This document shows positions 17,330 through 26,642 of a DNA stretch of 64,000 nucleotides, piece after piece. Where the stretch lies: positions 1 to 64,000 of the forward strand of contig NZ_LMEM01000009.1 in NCBI RefSeq assembly GCF_001426345.1, read 5' to 3'. The translations under genes and the position numbers were made by a program. Source of the DNA: Devosia sp. Root436 (GTDB lineage Bacteria; Pseudomonadota; Alphaproteobacteria; Rhizobiales; Devosiaceae). The notes under the pieces were generated by a model, which saw only the letters and a program-made list of their open reading frames with translations, was not told where the DNA came from and did not search any database. Position 1 is the first letter of the stretch. Each line of letters opens with the position of its first letter.

Positions 17330-18721
17330 TCAGTTGTCTTCGAACTGCTTGCGGATCCGGTCGACGATTTCAGCAAGCCCCACGCCGTTGGAGCCTTTGA
17401 CCATAAGAGCGTCGCCATAAGCAAGATCGTTGAGCACGATGTCCCCCATCTCTGCGGCCGTCTGTGTATGCGCGGCCACACGGCCCGGCCCCAGGGCCCC
17501 GGCCAGCGCCGCCATTGCGGGACCGACCAGGTAGACCCGCTCGGCCCCCGACGCGGTGACGGCGGGCATCAGGCTGGCATGCAGGCTCGCCGATTGCGGA
17601 CCCAGTTCGAGCATGTCGCCCAGGATGAGTATCTTGCGGCCATCAGGCGCCGCCTGCGCGGCGAACACATCGAGGGCCGCCATCATCGAGGCGGTATTGG
17701 CATTGTAGCTTTCATCGATCAGCAGCAGCGGCCGCTCGGATGGACCGAGCAGGCGTCGTTCGCCACGGCCCGGCTGCGCGCCGAACCCGGCCAGCGCTCG
17801 CAGGGCCACCGCAGGCTCGACGCCGGCCAGATGCGCTACCGCCAATGCCGCCGTGGCATTGGCGACCATGTGGCGGCCGGGCACGCTGAGCACCAGCGCG
17901 TGGCGCTCGCCCGCATGCTCGATGGTGGCAAAGCTGCGATCGGCGGCGGTTTCCACCTCGATGATGCGCCAGTCGGCGCCGCGCGCTTCGCCATAGGTGA
18001 CGATATTGGTGACGCCAGCCGCATTGGCTTCATCGAGCAGCACGGCAAGCTGGGCGTGGTCGGCATTGAGGACGGCGGTGCCATCGGGCTCCAGCCCGGC
18101 GAAAATCTCGGCCTTGGCGCGGGCAATGCCGTCAAGCGAGCCAAAGGCTTCCAGATGTGCCGGCGCGATAGTGGTGATGACGGCGACATGGGGCCGGACC
18201 AGTTGCGCCAGCGGCCGGATTTCGTCCGGCCCGCTCATGCCCATTTCGAACACGCCGAACTGGGCGTCTTCGGGAAAGCGCGCCAGCATCAACGGCACGC
18301 CCCAGTGATTGTTGAAGCTCTTGATCGAGGCATGGGTGGCGCCTGCCGCCTCGAACACCATGCGGATGGCTTCCTTGGTCGTGGTCTTGCCGACGCTGCC
18401 GGTGACGCCGACCACGATGGCCCGGCTGCGCGCGCGCGCGGCCCGGGCAAGGTCGCTGAGGCCCGCAAGTGCATCGGGGACGACAATGCGCGCTTCGCCC
18501 TCGCCCCGGCTGACCAGGGCGGCGACGGCGCCATTTTCCAGCGCCTTGTCGACGAAATCATGCCCATCGAAGCGGTCGCCCTTGATGGCGACGAACAGCG
18601 CATCGGGCCCCAGCTCACGGGAATCGATGGAGATGGAATTGATGGATGTGGATGGATCGAGCGTGGTGGAGCCGCCGGTGGCGGCAAGGATGTCGGCGAT
18701 GGTGTAGAGGGGGTGGGTCAT
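17330..18721 (-). CDS. murF: UDP-MurNAc-tripeptide-D-Ala-D-Ala ligase MurF
   Basis: Adds D-Ala-D-Ala to the cell-wall precursor in the cytoplasm. 463 residues from the ATG at 18721 (a TTG lies one codon upstream). The Mur ligase P-loop GVTGSVGKTTTKEAI is near residue 110, followed by the central ATPase and C-terminal ligand domain. Between murF and murE is a 156-bp gap filled by a family A repeat, an interruption in an otherwise tight cluster. Confidence 0.96.
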   Translation of the reverse strand: MTHPLYTIADILAATGGSTTLDPSTSINSISIDSRELGPDALFVAIKGDRFDGHDFVDKALENGAVAALVSRGEGEARIVVPDALAGLSDLARAARARSRAIVVGVTGSVGKTTTKEAIRMVFEAAGATHASIKSFNNHWGVPLMLARFPEDAQFGVFEMGMSGPDEIRPLAQLVRPHVAVITTIAPAHLEAFGSLDGIARAKAEIFAGLEPDGTAVLNADHAQLAVLLDEANAAGVTNIVTYGEARGADWRIIEVETAADRSFATIEHAGERHALVLSVPGRHMVANATAALAVAHLAGVEPAVALRALAGFGAQPGRGERRLLGPSERPLLLIDESYNANTASMMAALDVFAAQAAPDGRKILILGDMLELGPQSASLHASLMPAVTASGAERVYLVGPAMAALAGALGPGRVAAHTQTAAEMGDIVLNDLAYGDALMVKGSNGVGLAEIVDRIRKQFEDN

Positions 18722-18748
18722 CAATGGCGCCCGCGAACTGGATGCGGC

Positions 18749-18851
18749 TCCTCTCCCTTGACGGGGGAGGTTGGGAGGGGGTGATGGGAGCCACGATATC
18801 GGGGCTTACCGTCCCCCACCCCAGCCCTCCCCGCAAGGGGGAGGGAGTGGG
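18749..18851. repeat. REP/MITE-like inverted repeat, family A (diverged)
   Basis: CTCCTCTCCCTTGACGGGGGAGG on the left and CCCTCCCCGCAAGGGGGAGGG on the right form an imperfect inverted repeat of about 100 bp. The right arm matches the arm of the copy at 48-191 (CCCTCCCCCTTGTGGGG in reverse). It occupies the murE-murF gap. Confidence 0.6.
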
Positions 18852-18877
18852 ATCGAGTATGCGGATCGCTCAAAATC

Positions 18878-20320
18878 TTACCCCTTGATCGCCTCCGCCA
18901 CCACTTCGTGGTCGGAGAAATGCGTCTTTGTCGTGCCGACGATCTGGTAGTCCTCGTGTCCCTTGCCCGCGACGAGCAGGACGTCGCCGGACTTGAGCCC
19001 CTTGACCGCCTCGGTGATCGCCGCCTTGCGGTCGCCGATTTCCCTGGCGCCCTTGGCCGTGGCGAGGATTTCCGCGCGGATGGTCCTGGCATCCTCGGTG
19101 CGCGGATTGTCGTCGGTCACGATCACGTTGTCGGCAAGCTCGCTGGCGATTGCGCCCATTTGGGGGCGCTTGCCCTTGTCGCGATCGCCGCCGCAGCCGA
19201 AGACCACGGTCAGCTTGCTGGTCGCATAGGGACGCAGCGCCTCCAGCGCCGTCTTGAGGGCGTCCGGGGTGTGCGAATAGTCGATGAAGACCGCCGCGCC
19301 ATTATGCTCGGCTACCAGCTCCAGCCGCCCCTTGGCGCCCACCAATTCGCTGAGCGCCGGGAAGGCCTGGGCCTTGTCGACGCCGCTGGACATGGCCAGC
19401 GCCGCCGCCACGATGGCGTTGCTGACCTGGAACTCCCCGGTCAGCGGCAGGTGGAAGCTGAGCTTCTCGCCAACATGACGAACCTCGACGCGCTGGCCAT
19501 AGCCCTCGGGCTTGATATCGAGCACTTCGATATAGGCGCCCTCGCGGCCCACCGTCAGCAGCGTGGCGCTGGCGCCGAGCGCTGCGAACATGAAGGGCTC
19601 GTATTCCGGGTCATCGACATTGACGATCGCCGCGCCGCCATCGACCAGCAGGTCGGTGAACAGGCGCAGCTTGGCGTTGCGATAGGCGTCCATGTCCTTG
19701 TGGTAGTCGAGATGGTCGCGGCTGAGATTGGTAAAGGCGACGGCCTCGAAATGGATGCCGTCGAGCCGGCGCTGTTCGAGCCCGTGGCTGGAGGCCTCAA
19801 GCGCTACATGGTTGATGCCCTGGGCCTTGAGCGCCCGCATCGACTGATGCAGCGTGCGCGAATCCGGGGTGGTGAGGCTGCCATCGATATGGCGCGTCGC
19901 CGTATCCACGCCCAGCGTGCCGACACTGGCGCCGGCAATGCCGGCATAGTGCCAGATCTGGCGCACGAAGGCGGCGACAGAGGTCTTGCCGTTGGTGCCG
20001 GTGACGGCCACGGTGATTTCCGGCTGCGGCTCGAAAATGCGCGAGGCGGCGCGGGCATAGGAGGCCCGCACATCCTTGACGATGATGACAGGCACGCCGG
20101 GGTCGCCTACGGGCGCGCTGTCGCTGATGACAGCCAGGGCGCCGCGCTTGACCGCGTCGGCCACGAACTGGTTGCCATGCACATTGGCGCCCGGCAGGGC
20201 GAAGAATATGTCGCCAGGCTCGATCCGGCGACTGTCGGAATTGAGGCCGAATACGGCGCCCAGGCCCTTTTTTGGGCGGGCGCCGGAGCCTTCGAGCAGT
20301 TGTGTTACGCTGAGTGACAC
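18878..20320 (-). CDS. murE: UDP-MurNAc-tripeptide synthetase MurE (meso-DAP type)
   Basis: Adds the third amino acid to the peptidoglycan stem. 480 residues with the ATP-binding TGTNGKTSV near residue 110 and the DNPR motif (VTDDNPRTEDA) in the C-terminal domain, which marks ligases using meso-diaminopimelate. The start is GTG at 20320, preceded by an AGAAGGA sequence. It lies 24 nt downstream of ftsI. Confidence 0.96.
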   Translation of the reverse strand: MSLSVTQLLEGSGARPKKGLGAVFGLNSDSRRIEPGDIFFALPGANVHGNQFVADAVKRGALAVISDSAPVGDPGVPVIIVKDVRASYARAASRIFEPQPEITVAVTGTNGKTSVAAFVRQIWHYAGIAGASVGTLGVDTATRHIDGSLTTPDSRTLHQSMRALKAQGINHVALEASSHGLEQRRLDGIHFEAVAFTNLSRDHLDYHKDMDAYRNAKLRLFTDLLVDGGAAIVNVDDPEYEPFMFAALGASATLLTVGREGAYIEVLDIKPEGYGQRVEVRHVGEKLSFHLPLTGEFQVSNAIVAAALAMSSGVDKAQAFPALSELVGAKGRLELVAEHNGAAVFIDYSHTPDALKTALEALRPYATSKLTVVFGCGGDRDKGKRPQMGAIASELADNVIVTDDNPRTEDARTIRAEILATAKGAREIGDRKAAITEAVKGLKSGDVLLVAGKGHEDYQIVGTTKTHFSDHEVVAEAIKG

Positions 20321-20344
20321 GGCGATGAATCCTTCTGGATCAAT

Positions 20345-22054
20345 CTATCTGAGGACGGAGGGAACGAGATTCTGGTCCAGAATCTCGGAGAAATCGGGGG
20401 CGATGCCAAGCATCGGCGCAACACGCTGCACGATGCGGCCGGTCACCATGCCGGCATTCCAGCCGGCGGTGGTGCCCGATTGGGCGTTTTCCAGCTTCGG
20501 CTCGTCCACCATGATGATCATGGCATAGCGCGGATTGTCGAGCGGGAAGGCCGAGCCGAAGAAGTTGGTGACCTTGTTGGACGAATAGCGGCCATCGACC
20601 ACCTTTTCGGCCGTGCCGGTCTTGCCGCCGACGCGATAGCCCAGGGCTTCCTTGTTCATCTGCGAGCCGGAACCTTCCAGCGCATTGAGGCGCATCAGGT
20701 AGCGGATTTCCGCGCTCGTCTCGGGCTTCAGCACGCGGCGATAAAGCGCCTCGGCCTCGGCAATGTCGCGCTTGTAGAGCGTGGGGGCGATATAATTGCC
20801 GCCGTTGACGAAGGCGGCATAGGCCGTAACCATGTGCAAAGGCGACACCGACAGGCCATGGCCGAACGAGGCCGTGGCGGCGCCGACATCGGAAAATTCC
20901 TTGGGCACAGTCGGCAGGCGCATTTCCGGCAGCTCGAACGGCACGCGTATGTCGAACCCCATCGTGGTGAGGAAGGCGCGATAGGCCTCCTTGCCCATGG
21001 CCTGCATGACGCGGATGGTGCCGATATTGGACGAGTATTTGTAGACTTCCGGCAGGCTCAAAATGCGGTGCTTGCCGTGGAAATCGTCGATGGTGAAGCG
21101 GCCGAAGCGGATGCCGAAGCGCGCGTCGAACTGGTCGTTGATGGTCACCGAGCCGCTATCCAGCGCCGCCGCCATGGTGACGGTCTTGAAGATCGAGCCG
21201 GGCTCGAAAATACCCGCCGTAATGCGATTGAAGCTGTCCTTGACCAGAGCTGTCGCCGGATCGTTGGGATCGAAATCGGGCAGCGAGGCCAGCGCGATGA
21301 TCTCGCCGGTATGGATATCCATCATCACCCCGGCCGCGGCGATGGCCTGGTAGCGGGTCATGGCATCCACGAGCTGTTCGTGCATGACATGCTGCACGCG
21401 CATGTCGACGCTGAGCTCGACCGGCGCCAGCGCATTGCCGCGCGCCAGGCCCAAATCCTGCAGCAGGGCGACATTCTCGCCATCCATGTGGTTCTCGATG
21501 CCCGATATGCCCTGGTTGTCGATATTGGTCGACCCCAGGATATGGCTGGCCTCGGTCATGCCGGGATAGAAGCGCTTGGATTCGGTGATGAAGTCGATGC
21601 CCGGAATACCCAGGCGCATGACTTTTTCCTGGATAGCGGGGCTGAGCTCGCGCTCCACCCAGACGAAGCCCTTGTCGCCGGTCAGCCGGTTTCGCAGCCA
21701 GGCCTCGTCGAGTTCGGGCAGCACGGTGCGCAGCTTGCGCACGGCCTCCTCGACATCGATGATGCGGCGCGGCTCGGCGAACAGCGAGGGCACGCGGATA
21801 TCGACGGCCATTTCGAGGCCGTTGCGATCGAGAATCGGCGGGCGCGTCGCGGTGATGACATCGCGCGCCTGCCCTTCGATGGTGGAATCCTGCACCACCA
21901 TGCCCAGTTGCACCAGCCTGCCCCCGACCAGGCCGAAGCCCATCACCAGCGCCAGCACCATCCAGCGGATGCGCGCCTGGGTGAGGTTGCCGCGCACCTT
22001 GCGGGCACCGTCGAGCGAGATGGTGGGGCCGAAATCTTCTGCGGTAACGGCCAT
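20345..22054 (-). CDS. ftsI: Septal peptidoglycan transpeptidase FtsI (PBP3)
   Basis: Class B penicillin-binding protein of the divisome. 569 residues: short cytoplasmic tail, membrane anchor at about 31-52, dimerisation domain, transpeptidase domain. Catalytic motifs are visible: SxxK in GSIFK near residue 280, SxN in YSSN near 338, and KTG in GGKTGTAEK near 480. The start codon shares one base with the ftsL stop. Confidence 0.96.
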   Translation of the reverse strand: MAVTAEDFGPTISLDGARKVRGNLTQARIRWMVLALVMGFGLVGGRLVQLGMVVQDSTIEGQARDVITATRPPILDRNGLEMAVDIRVPSLFAEPRRIIDVEEAVRKLRTVLPELDEAWLRNRLTGDKGFVWVERELSPAIQEKVMRLGIPGIDFITESKRFYPGMTEASHILGSTNIDNQGISGIENHMDGENVALLQDLGLARGNALAPVELSVDMRVQHVMHEQLVDAMTRYQAIAAAGVMMDIHTGEIIALASLPDFDPNDPATALVKDSFNRITAGIFEPGSIFKTVTMAAALDSGSVTINDQFDARFGIRFGRFTIDDFHGKHRILSLPEVYKYSSNIGTIRVMQAMGKEAYRAFLTTMGFDIRVPFELPEMRLPTVPKEFSDVGAATASFGHGLSVSPLHMVTAYAAFVNGGNYIAPTLYKRDIAEAEALYRRVLKPETSAEIRYLMRLNALEGSGSQMNKEALGYRVGGKTGTAEKVVDGRYSSNKVTNFFGSAFPLDNPRYAMIIMVDEPKLENAQSGTTAGWNAGMVTGRIVQRVAPMLGIAPDFSEILDQNLVPSVLR

Positions 22055-22437
22055 TATTCGATCCCCTCCACCTCGAGGATGGCATCGATCGGGTCGACGC
22101 CGGCTGCCAGGGATTCAAACAGGGAGTCCATGGCTGCTGTATTGGGCTTGGCCGGGCGCATCGGCAGGTCGGCAAAGGCGCCGAACTGCTCCTGCTTCAC
22201 CGGCGCGATGGCCAGCGCCATTTCATGGCGGCGCACGATGGGCTCGATATGGCCGGGCTGGCTCAGCACCGCCTCGTCGGCCTTGACCAGCGAGAGCTGG
22301 CCTTCCTGGCTGTCGATCTCGGCAATGAGGGCGGTGCGAATGCTGGCGGTGTTCTCGATGGAGAATTTGAGCGCATAGACCCCGGCCAGCATCAGCGCGC
22401 TGGTGAAGATCAGGATGATGTTGAGGTTGCGGATCAT
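22054..22437 (-). CDS. ftsL: Cell division protein FtsL
   Basis: Small bitopic divisome protein. 127 residues from the ATG at 22437 (MIRNLNIILIFTSALML), with one membrane segment (about 5-24) followed by a periplasmic coiled coil (SIENTASIRTALIAEIDSQE). The frame is open further upstream, but that part overlaps rsmH and is not family-like. ATGA overlap with rsmH and a one-base overlap with ftsI. Confidence 0.9.
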   Translation of the reverse strand: MIRNLNIILIFTSALMLAGVYALKFSIENTASIRTALIAEIDSQEGQLSLVKADEAVLSQPGHIEPIVRRHEMALAIAPVKQEQFGAFADLPMRPAKPNTAAMDSLFESLAAGVDPIDAILEVEGIE

Positions 22438-23435
22438 GCAGCGCCCCGCACCTGGGGAACGCTGAGGCCATCGAAGCGCACCGGGCGCGCCGCGGCGCCG
22501 GAACGGGTGGCGGCGCGCAGGATGGACGAGCGGGCACGTGGATTGCGGCCAAGTTCGGCCTCGCCCGGCTTCTGCGCCTTGGCGACCTCGACCCAACGCC
22601 GTTCCTCGCCCACCACCTGCGGCAGATGCCGGGACTGCGCCGGACCGCCCTTGTCGGGATCGAAGAAGCGCTTGACGATGCGATCTTCCAGCGAATGGAA
22701 GGTGACGACGGCGAGCCGACCGCCTTCGGCCAATAGCCGCTCGGCGGCGAACAGGGCTTCCACCAACTGTTCGAACTCGGCATTGACGGCGATGCGCAGG
22801 GCCTGGAACGACCGGGTCGCCGGGTGGGCATCCCCCGGCTTGCGGCCAATGGCCTTTTCGATGATGCGGGCCAGCTCCAGCGTCGTCCCGATCGGTGCGG
22901 TCTCGCGCGCGGCGACGATGAACTGGGCAATGCGGCGTGACTTGCGTTCCTCGCCAAAGGCATAGAGCAGATTGGCCAGCGACTCGGCATCAAGGGTGTT
23001 GACGAGATCGGCGGCGCTTTCGCCCGCCCCGCTCATGCGCATGTCGAGCGGCCCCTCGCGCATGAAGGAAAAGCCGCGCTCGGCCTGGTCGAGCTGCATG
23101 GAGGAGACGCCGATATCGAGCACCACGCCGTCGATCGGGCCATGCTCGGCGGCGAGGCTGTCGAGCTCGGAAAACGTGCCGGCGACAAAGATGAAGCGGC
23201 CTTCGAATTCGGCCATCAGCGCGTCGGCATAGGGTGTGACGGAGGGGTCGCGATCGATGGCGATGACCACGGCGCCCGCCTCGAGCAGCGCCCGCGAATA
23301 ACCACCCGCGCCAAACGTGCCATCGACAATGCGCTTGCCTGAGAGCGGGGACAGCGCCGCAAGAACCTCGTCCAGCAGGACAGGAACATGCGGGCCAGTA
23401 TTCTGGCTGGTTTCGGGCACGGAACGCTTGCCCAT
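22434..23435 (-). CDS. rsmH: 16S rRNA (cytosine1402-N4)-methyltransferase RsmH
   Basis: Methylates C1402 in the ribosomal P site. 333 residues from the ATG at 23435 (MGKRSVPETS); a TTG at 23462 is a less likely start. SAM-binding motif GTFGAGGYS near residue 40 and the downstream block DGVVLDIGVSSMQLDQAERGFSF (in parts) are typical. First gene of the dcw segment. mraZ, usual upstream neighbour, is absent; a divergent histidine kinase gene lies there instead. Confidence 0.96.
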   Translation of the reverse strand: MGKRSVPETSQNTGPHVPVLLDEVLAALSPLSGKRIVDGTFGAGGYSRALLEAGAVVIAIDRDPSVTPYADALMAEFEGRFIFVAGTFSELDSLAAEHGPIDGVVLDIGVSSMQLDQAERGFSFMREGPLDMRMSGAGESAADLVNTLDAESLANLLYAFGEERKSRRIAQFIVAARETAPIGTTLELARIIEKAIGRKPGDAHPATRSFQALRIAVNAEFEQLVEALFAAERLLAEGGRLAVVTFHSLEDRIVKRFFDPDKGGPAQSRHLPQVVGEERRWVEVAKAQKPGEAELGRNPRARSSILRAATRSGAAARPVRFDGLSVPQVRGAA

Positions 23436-23654
23436 AAAGGTCACTACTCCACTCCCGGCCAAGCAAGCCGGTTCGTAAACTTCCCCGCACTTTGCGTCAC
23501 GACGCTTAAGATTCTATTTCCCATTAGCGGTTTGGCGGCGGATTTGCGGGTTCCGGTGGAAAAGCGCGGCATAAAATCGGCCACTCTTAATATTTGCATA
23601 TTGCGAGACGCTTGGGTTCCGGGCCATGAACATGTGACGAGGGGAGCCCGCGCA

Positions 23655-25148
23655 TTGCCCATTTCATCGAACGTCTTCGTACGCTCGACCGTCGCCTTGC
23701 TGGTCGTCGCCTTTCTGGCCCTGGCCGGTATTGTCGGCACCACCATCTGGCTGGTCGAACGCACTCAGGTCTATTTCAACGAAGTGGTCGAGGCGCGTGA
23801 TGCGCGCACCGTGACGGTGGACCTGCGCACCGCCCTGCAGGACGCCGAAACCGGGCAGCGCGGCTTCCTGCTGACGCAGAACGAGGCCTATCTGGAGCCC
23901 TATGCGGCGGCGCTGCAGACGGTCGAGGCCCAGTTTGCGGAGCTGAAGGCGGTGCTGGCGCCCTACCCCCAGGCCGCCGAGCCGCTCACGGCCCTGCGCG
24001 CCGACATCGATTTCAAGCTCGCCGAGATGGAACACACCATCGAACTGGTCCGCGCCGGGCGGGTTGCCGAGGCGCTTGCCGTGGTCGATACCGACAACGG
24101 CAAGGCGGCGATGGATCGCTCGCGGGTATTTTTCGACGCCCTCATCAAGGCGGCCGACGATCGGCTGAGCACGGGCGTCAGAGACCAGCGCGACGCCGCC
24201 ACCGCGCTGCGCTGGGTGACCATTGTCGGCGCCTTCGTGATCTTAGCGGTCGCGGGCGGCGCGATCTGGACGGTCATGACCCATACGCGCGAATTGGCCA
24301 GTGCCCGCCGCGAAGTCGATCTTGCCAATACCGGCCTGGAGGAGCGCGTGCGCGAACGCACGTCCGAGCTGGGCCGGGCCAACGAGGAAATCCAGCGCTT
24401 CGCCTATATCGTGACGCACGATCTGCGGGCGCCGCTGGTCAATATCATGGGCTTCACCAGCGAGCTGGAAACCAGCGTCGGCCAGCTTGCCGGCTATATG
24501 AAGGACCACCCCGACGACGGCGATCCACACCTCGCGGAAGCCAGGGTGGCCGCGACCGAGGATCTGCCGGAAGCCATCACCTTCATCCGAGCGGCCACCC
24601 GCAAGATGGACAGCCTGATCAACGCCATCCTCAAGATTTCGCGCGAAGGCCGGCGGCAGCTCAAGGCCGAGACGCTGGACCTGGGTGATATCATCGCGGC
24701 GACCGTGGCCAGCGTGCAGCACCAGATTGCCGAAAGCGGCGGCGTGGCGACCGTGGATGTGCAGGTGCCGCGCATCACCTCGGACCGGCTGTCGCTGGAA
24801 CAGATTTTCGGCAACCTGCTCGACAATGCCGTCAAGTATCAGCAACCCGGACGGCCGCTGAACATTGTAGTCCGAGCGCGGCAAGCCTGGGGCAACCGGA
24901 TCGAAATCGAGATCGAGGATAACGGCCGTGGCATCGCCGCTGCCGACCACGAGCGCGTGTTCGAGCTGTTCCGCCGCGCCGGCACCCAGAGCCAGCCCGG
25001 CGAAGGCATCGGCCTGGCCCATGTGCGGACCATGGTTCGCAGCCTGGGCGGCGACATCACCCTGCGCTCCGAGCCGGATGCAGGCACGACTTTCATCATC
25101 ACCCTGCCGCGCGACCTGCGCAGCTATCTAGGGAGCCAAGGCAAATGA
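23655..25148 (+). CDS. CHASE3-domain sensor histidine kinase
   Basis: Membrane sensor kinase. The likely start is the TTG at 23655, 8 nt after GAGGGGAG, giving 497 residues. The frame is open to 23388, but that would overlap rsmH and add no recognisable domain. Membrane segment ~9-32, periplasmic CHASE3-type domain (~38-180, with AETGQRGFLLT), second membrane segment ~193-213, coiled coil, HisKA with phospho-His in YIVTHDLRAPL near residue 258, then HATPase with N box LLDNAVKY and EDNGRGI. Overlaps the following receiver gene by 4 nt (ATGA). The signal sensed is unknown. Confidence 0.88.
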   Translation: MPISSNVFVRSTVALLVVAFLALAGIVGTTIWLVERTQVYFNEVVEARDARTVTVDLRTALQDAETGQRGFLLTQNEAYLEPYAAALQTVEAQFAELKAVLAPYPQAAEPLTALRADIDFKLAEMEHTIELVRAGRVAEALAVVDTDNGKAAMDRSRVFFDALIKAADDRLSTGVRDQRDAATALRWVTIVGAFVILAVAGGAIWTVMTHTRELASARREVDLANTGLEERVRERTSELGRANEEIQRFAYIVTHDLRAPLVNIMGFTSELETSVGQLAGYMKDHPDDGDPHLAEARVAATEDLPEAITFIRAATRKMDSLINAILKISREGRRQLKAETLDLGDIIAATVASVQHQIAESGGVATVDVQVPRITSDRLSLEQIFGNLLDNAVKYQQPGRPLNIVVRARQAWGNRIEIEIEDNGRGIAAADHERVFELFRRAGTQSQPGEGIGLAHVRTMVRSLGGDITLRSEPDAGTTFIITLPRDLRSYLGSQGK

Positions 25149-25591
25149 GCAATGACGGCAAGCCCGTAACCATCATCATGATCGAGGACGACGAGGGCCA
25201 TGCGCGCCTCATCGAGAAGAACATCCGCCGCGCCGGCGTCGCCAACGAGATCATTCCCTTCGCCAACGGCACCGATGCCCTGGCCTTCCTGATGGGGCCC
25301 GATGGCAGCGGCATTACCAACAAGGGCCGGCAATTGCTGGTGCTGCTCGACCTCAACCTGCCGGACATGACCGGCGTGGACATTCTCGAAAAGGTCAAGG
25401 GCAACGAGCATACGCGGCGCTCCCCGGTAGTCGTTCTCACCACCACCGACGATCAGCGCGAAATCCAGCGCTGCTATGACCTGGGCGCCAATGTCTACAT
25501 CACCAAGCCGGTGGACTATGACGGTTTTGCCAATGCGATCCGCCAGCTTGGGCTGTTCTTCTCGGTCATGCAGGTTCCGGAAACCGACTGA
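25145..25591 (+). CDS. Single-domain response regulator (Rcp1-like)
   Basis: Stand-alone receiver of 148 residues with no output domain. Acidic pair D15-D16, phospho-acceptor D69 in LLDLNLPDM, T100, and K121 in ITKPVD are all present. The insertion FLMGPDGSGITNKGRQ before the acceptor strand is typical of Rcp1-type regulators paired with CHASE3 or phytochrome kinases. It starts inside the kinase stop codon and is followed 2 nt later by the receiver-kinase, so the three act as one unit. Confidence 0.9.
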   Translation: MSNDGKPVTIIMIEDDEGHARLIEKNIRRAGVANEIIPFANGTDALAFLMGPDGSGITNKGRQLLVLLDLNLPDMTGVDILEKVKGNEHTRRSPVVVLTTTDDQREIQRCYDLGANVYITKPVDYDGFANAIRQLGLFFSVMQVPETD

Positions 25592-25593
25592 TC

Positions 25594-26631
25594 ATGGCCA
25601 ACCGGACGCCGTGTGTCCTTTATGTCGATGACGATGCCGGCCTCGCCCGATTGGTGCAGAAGGCGCTGGAGCGGCGTGGCTATGTCTTCGAGCATGCCAC
25701 CACCGGCGAGGATGGACTCGCCCGCATCCGCCAGGGCGGCATCGACGTAGTGGCGCTCGACCACTACCTGCCCGCCGGCACCGGGCTGGACGTGCTGGCC
25801 CACATGGTTGGCATCCAGGACCCGCCGGCCGTGGTCTATGTGACGGGCACGGCAGAAACCGCCGTCGCCGTCGCCGCGCTCAAGGCCGGGGCAGCGGACT
25901 ATGTGCTCAAGACCGTCGACAGCGACTTTCTCGAATTGCTCTGCACCGCCATCGAGCAGGCTGCCGAACTGCTGCGGCTGAACCGTGCCCAGGCGCAGGC
26001 CGAGCGCGAAATGCGCGAAGCGCGCGAGCGCGCCGAAATGCTGCTGGGCGAGGTCAATCACCGCGTCGCCAACAGCCTGGCCATGGTCGCCGCCCTGGTC
26101 GGGCTGCAGGCCAATGCCGTCGACAATGAAGAGGCCAGGGGCGCCCTCGCCGAGACGCAGGTCCGCATCCAGGCCATTGCCGGGGTCCACCGCCACCTCT
26201 ACACGTCGGACGACGTGCGCTCGGTCCAGATCGGGGACTATCTGCATAGTCTGGCAGCCGAACTCGAAGCCACCATGCAGGCGGCCGGCAACGATTCCCG
26301 CATCCTGGTGACGGTCGAGAATTTCACCATTCCCACCGAGAAGGCGGCATCCATTGGGGTGGTCGTCACCGAACTGGTCACCAACGCCATCAAATACGCC
26401 TATGCCGACCGGGCCCGCGGCGACGTGCGCATCATCATGGCGCGCGACCAGGACCAGACCATCGACCTCCGCGTCGAGGATGACGGCATCGGCTGGGATG
26501 GTACCGGCAAGCCGCAGGGCACCGGACTCGGCAGCCGTATCGTCAAGGCGATGGCGCACAGCCTCGGCGCCAGGGTGGGCTATGGCAGCACCGGCAGCGG
26601 CACCAAGGTTTCACTGCGCTTCACGGCATGA
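25594..26631 (+). CDS. Receiver-HisKA_2 histidine kinase hybrid
   Basis: 345 residues. An N-terminal receiver (residues ~7-120, acidic DDD at 12-14, phospho-acceptor D56 in ALDHYLP) is followed by a helical linker. Next come a HisKA_2-type dimerisation domain with phospho-His in GEVNHRVANSL and an HATPase domain with TELVTNAIKYAY and EDDGIGWDG. This architecture is common in alphaproteobacterial stress-signalling kinases. Probably receives phosphate from the upstream CHASE3 kinase or competes with the single-domain regulator; the output partner is not in the window. Confidence 0.88.
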   Translation: MANRTPCVLYVDDDAGLARLVQKALERRGYVFEHATTGEDGLARIRQGGIDVVALDHYLPAGTGLDVLAHMVGIQDPPAVVYVTGTAETAVAVAALKAGAADYVLKTVDSDFLELLCTAIEQAAELLRLNRAQAQAEREMREARERAEMLLGEVNHRVANSLAMVAALVGLQANAVDNEEARGALAETQVRIQAIAGVHRHLYTSDDVRSVQIGDYLHSLAAELEATMQAAGNDSRILVTVENFTIPTEKAASIGVVVTELVTNAIKYAYADRARGDVRIIMARDQDQTIDLRVEDDGIGWDGTGKPQGTGLGSRIVKAMAHSLGARVGYGSTGSGTKVSLRFTA

Positions 26632-26642
26632 TCCGCATCACT

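Noticed and set aside
16310-18784. An 824-codon plus-strand frame across mraY and murF
   Set aside because: Covers two certain genes on the other strand and has no family resemblance.
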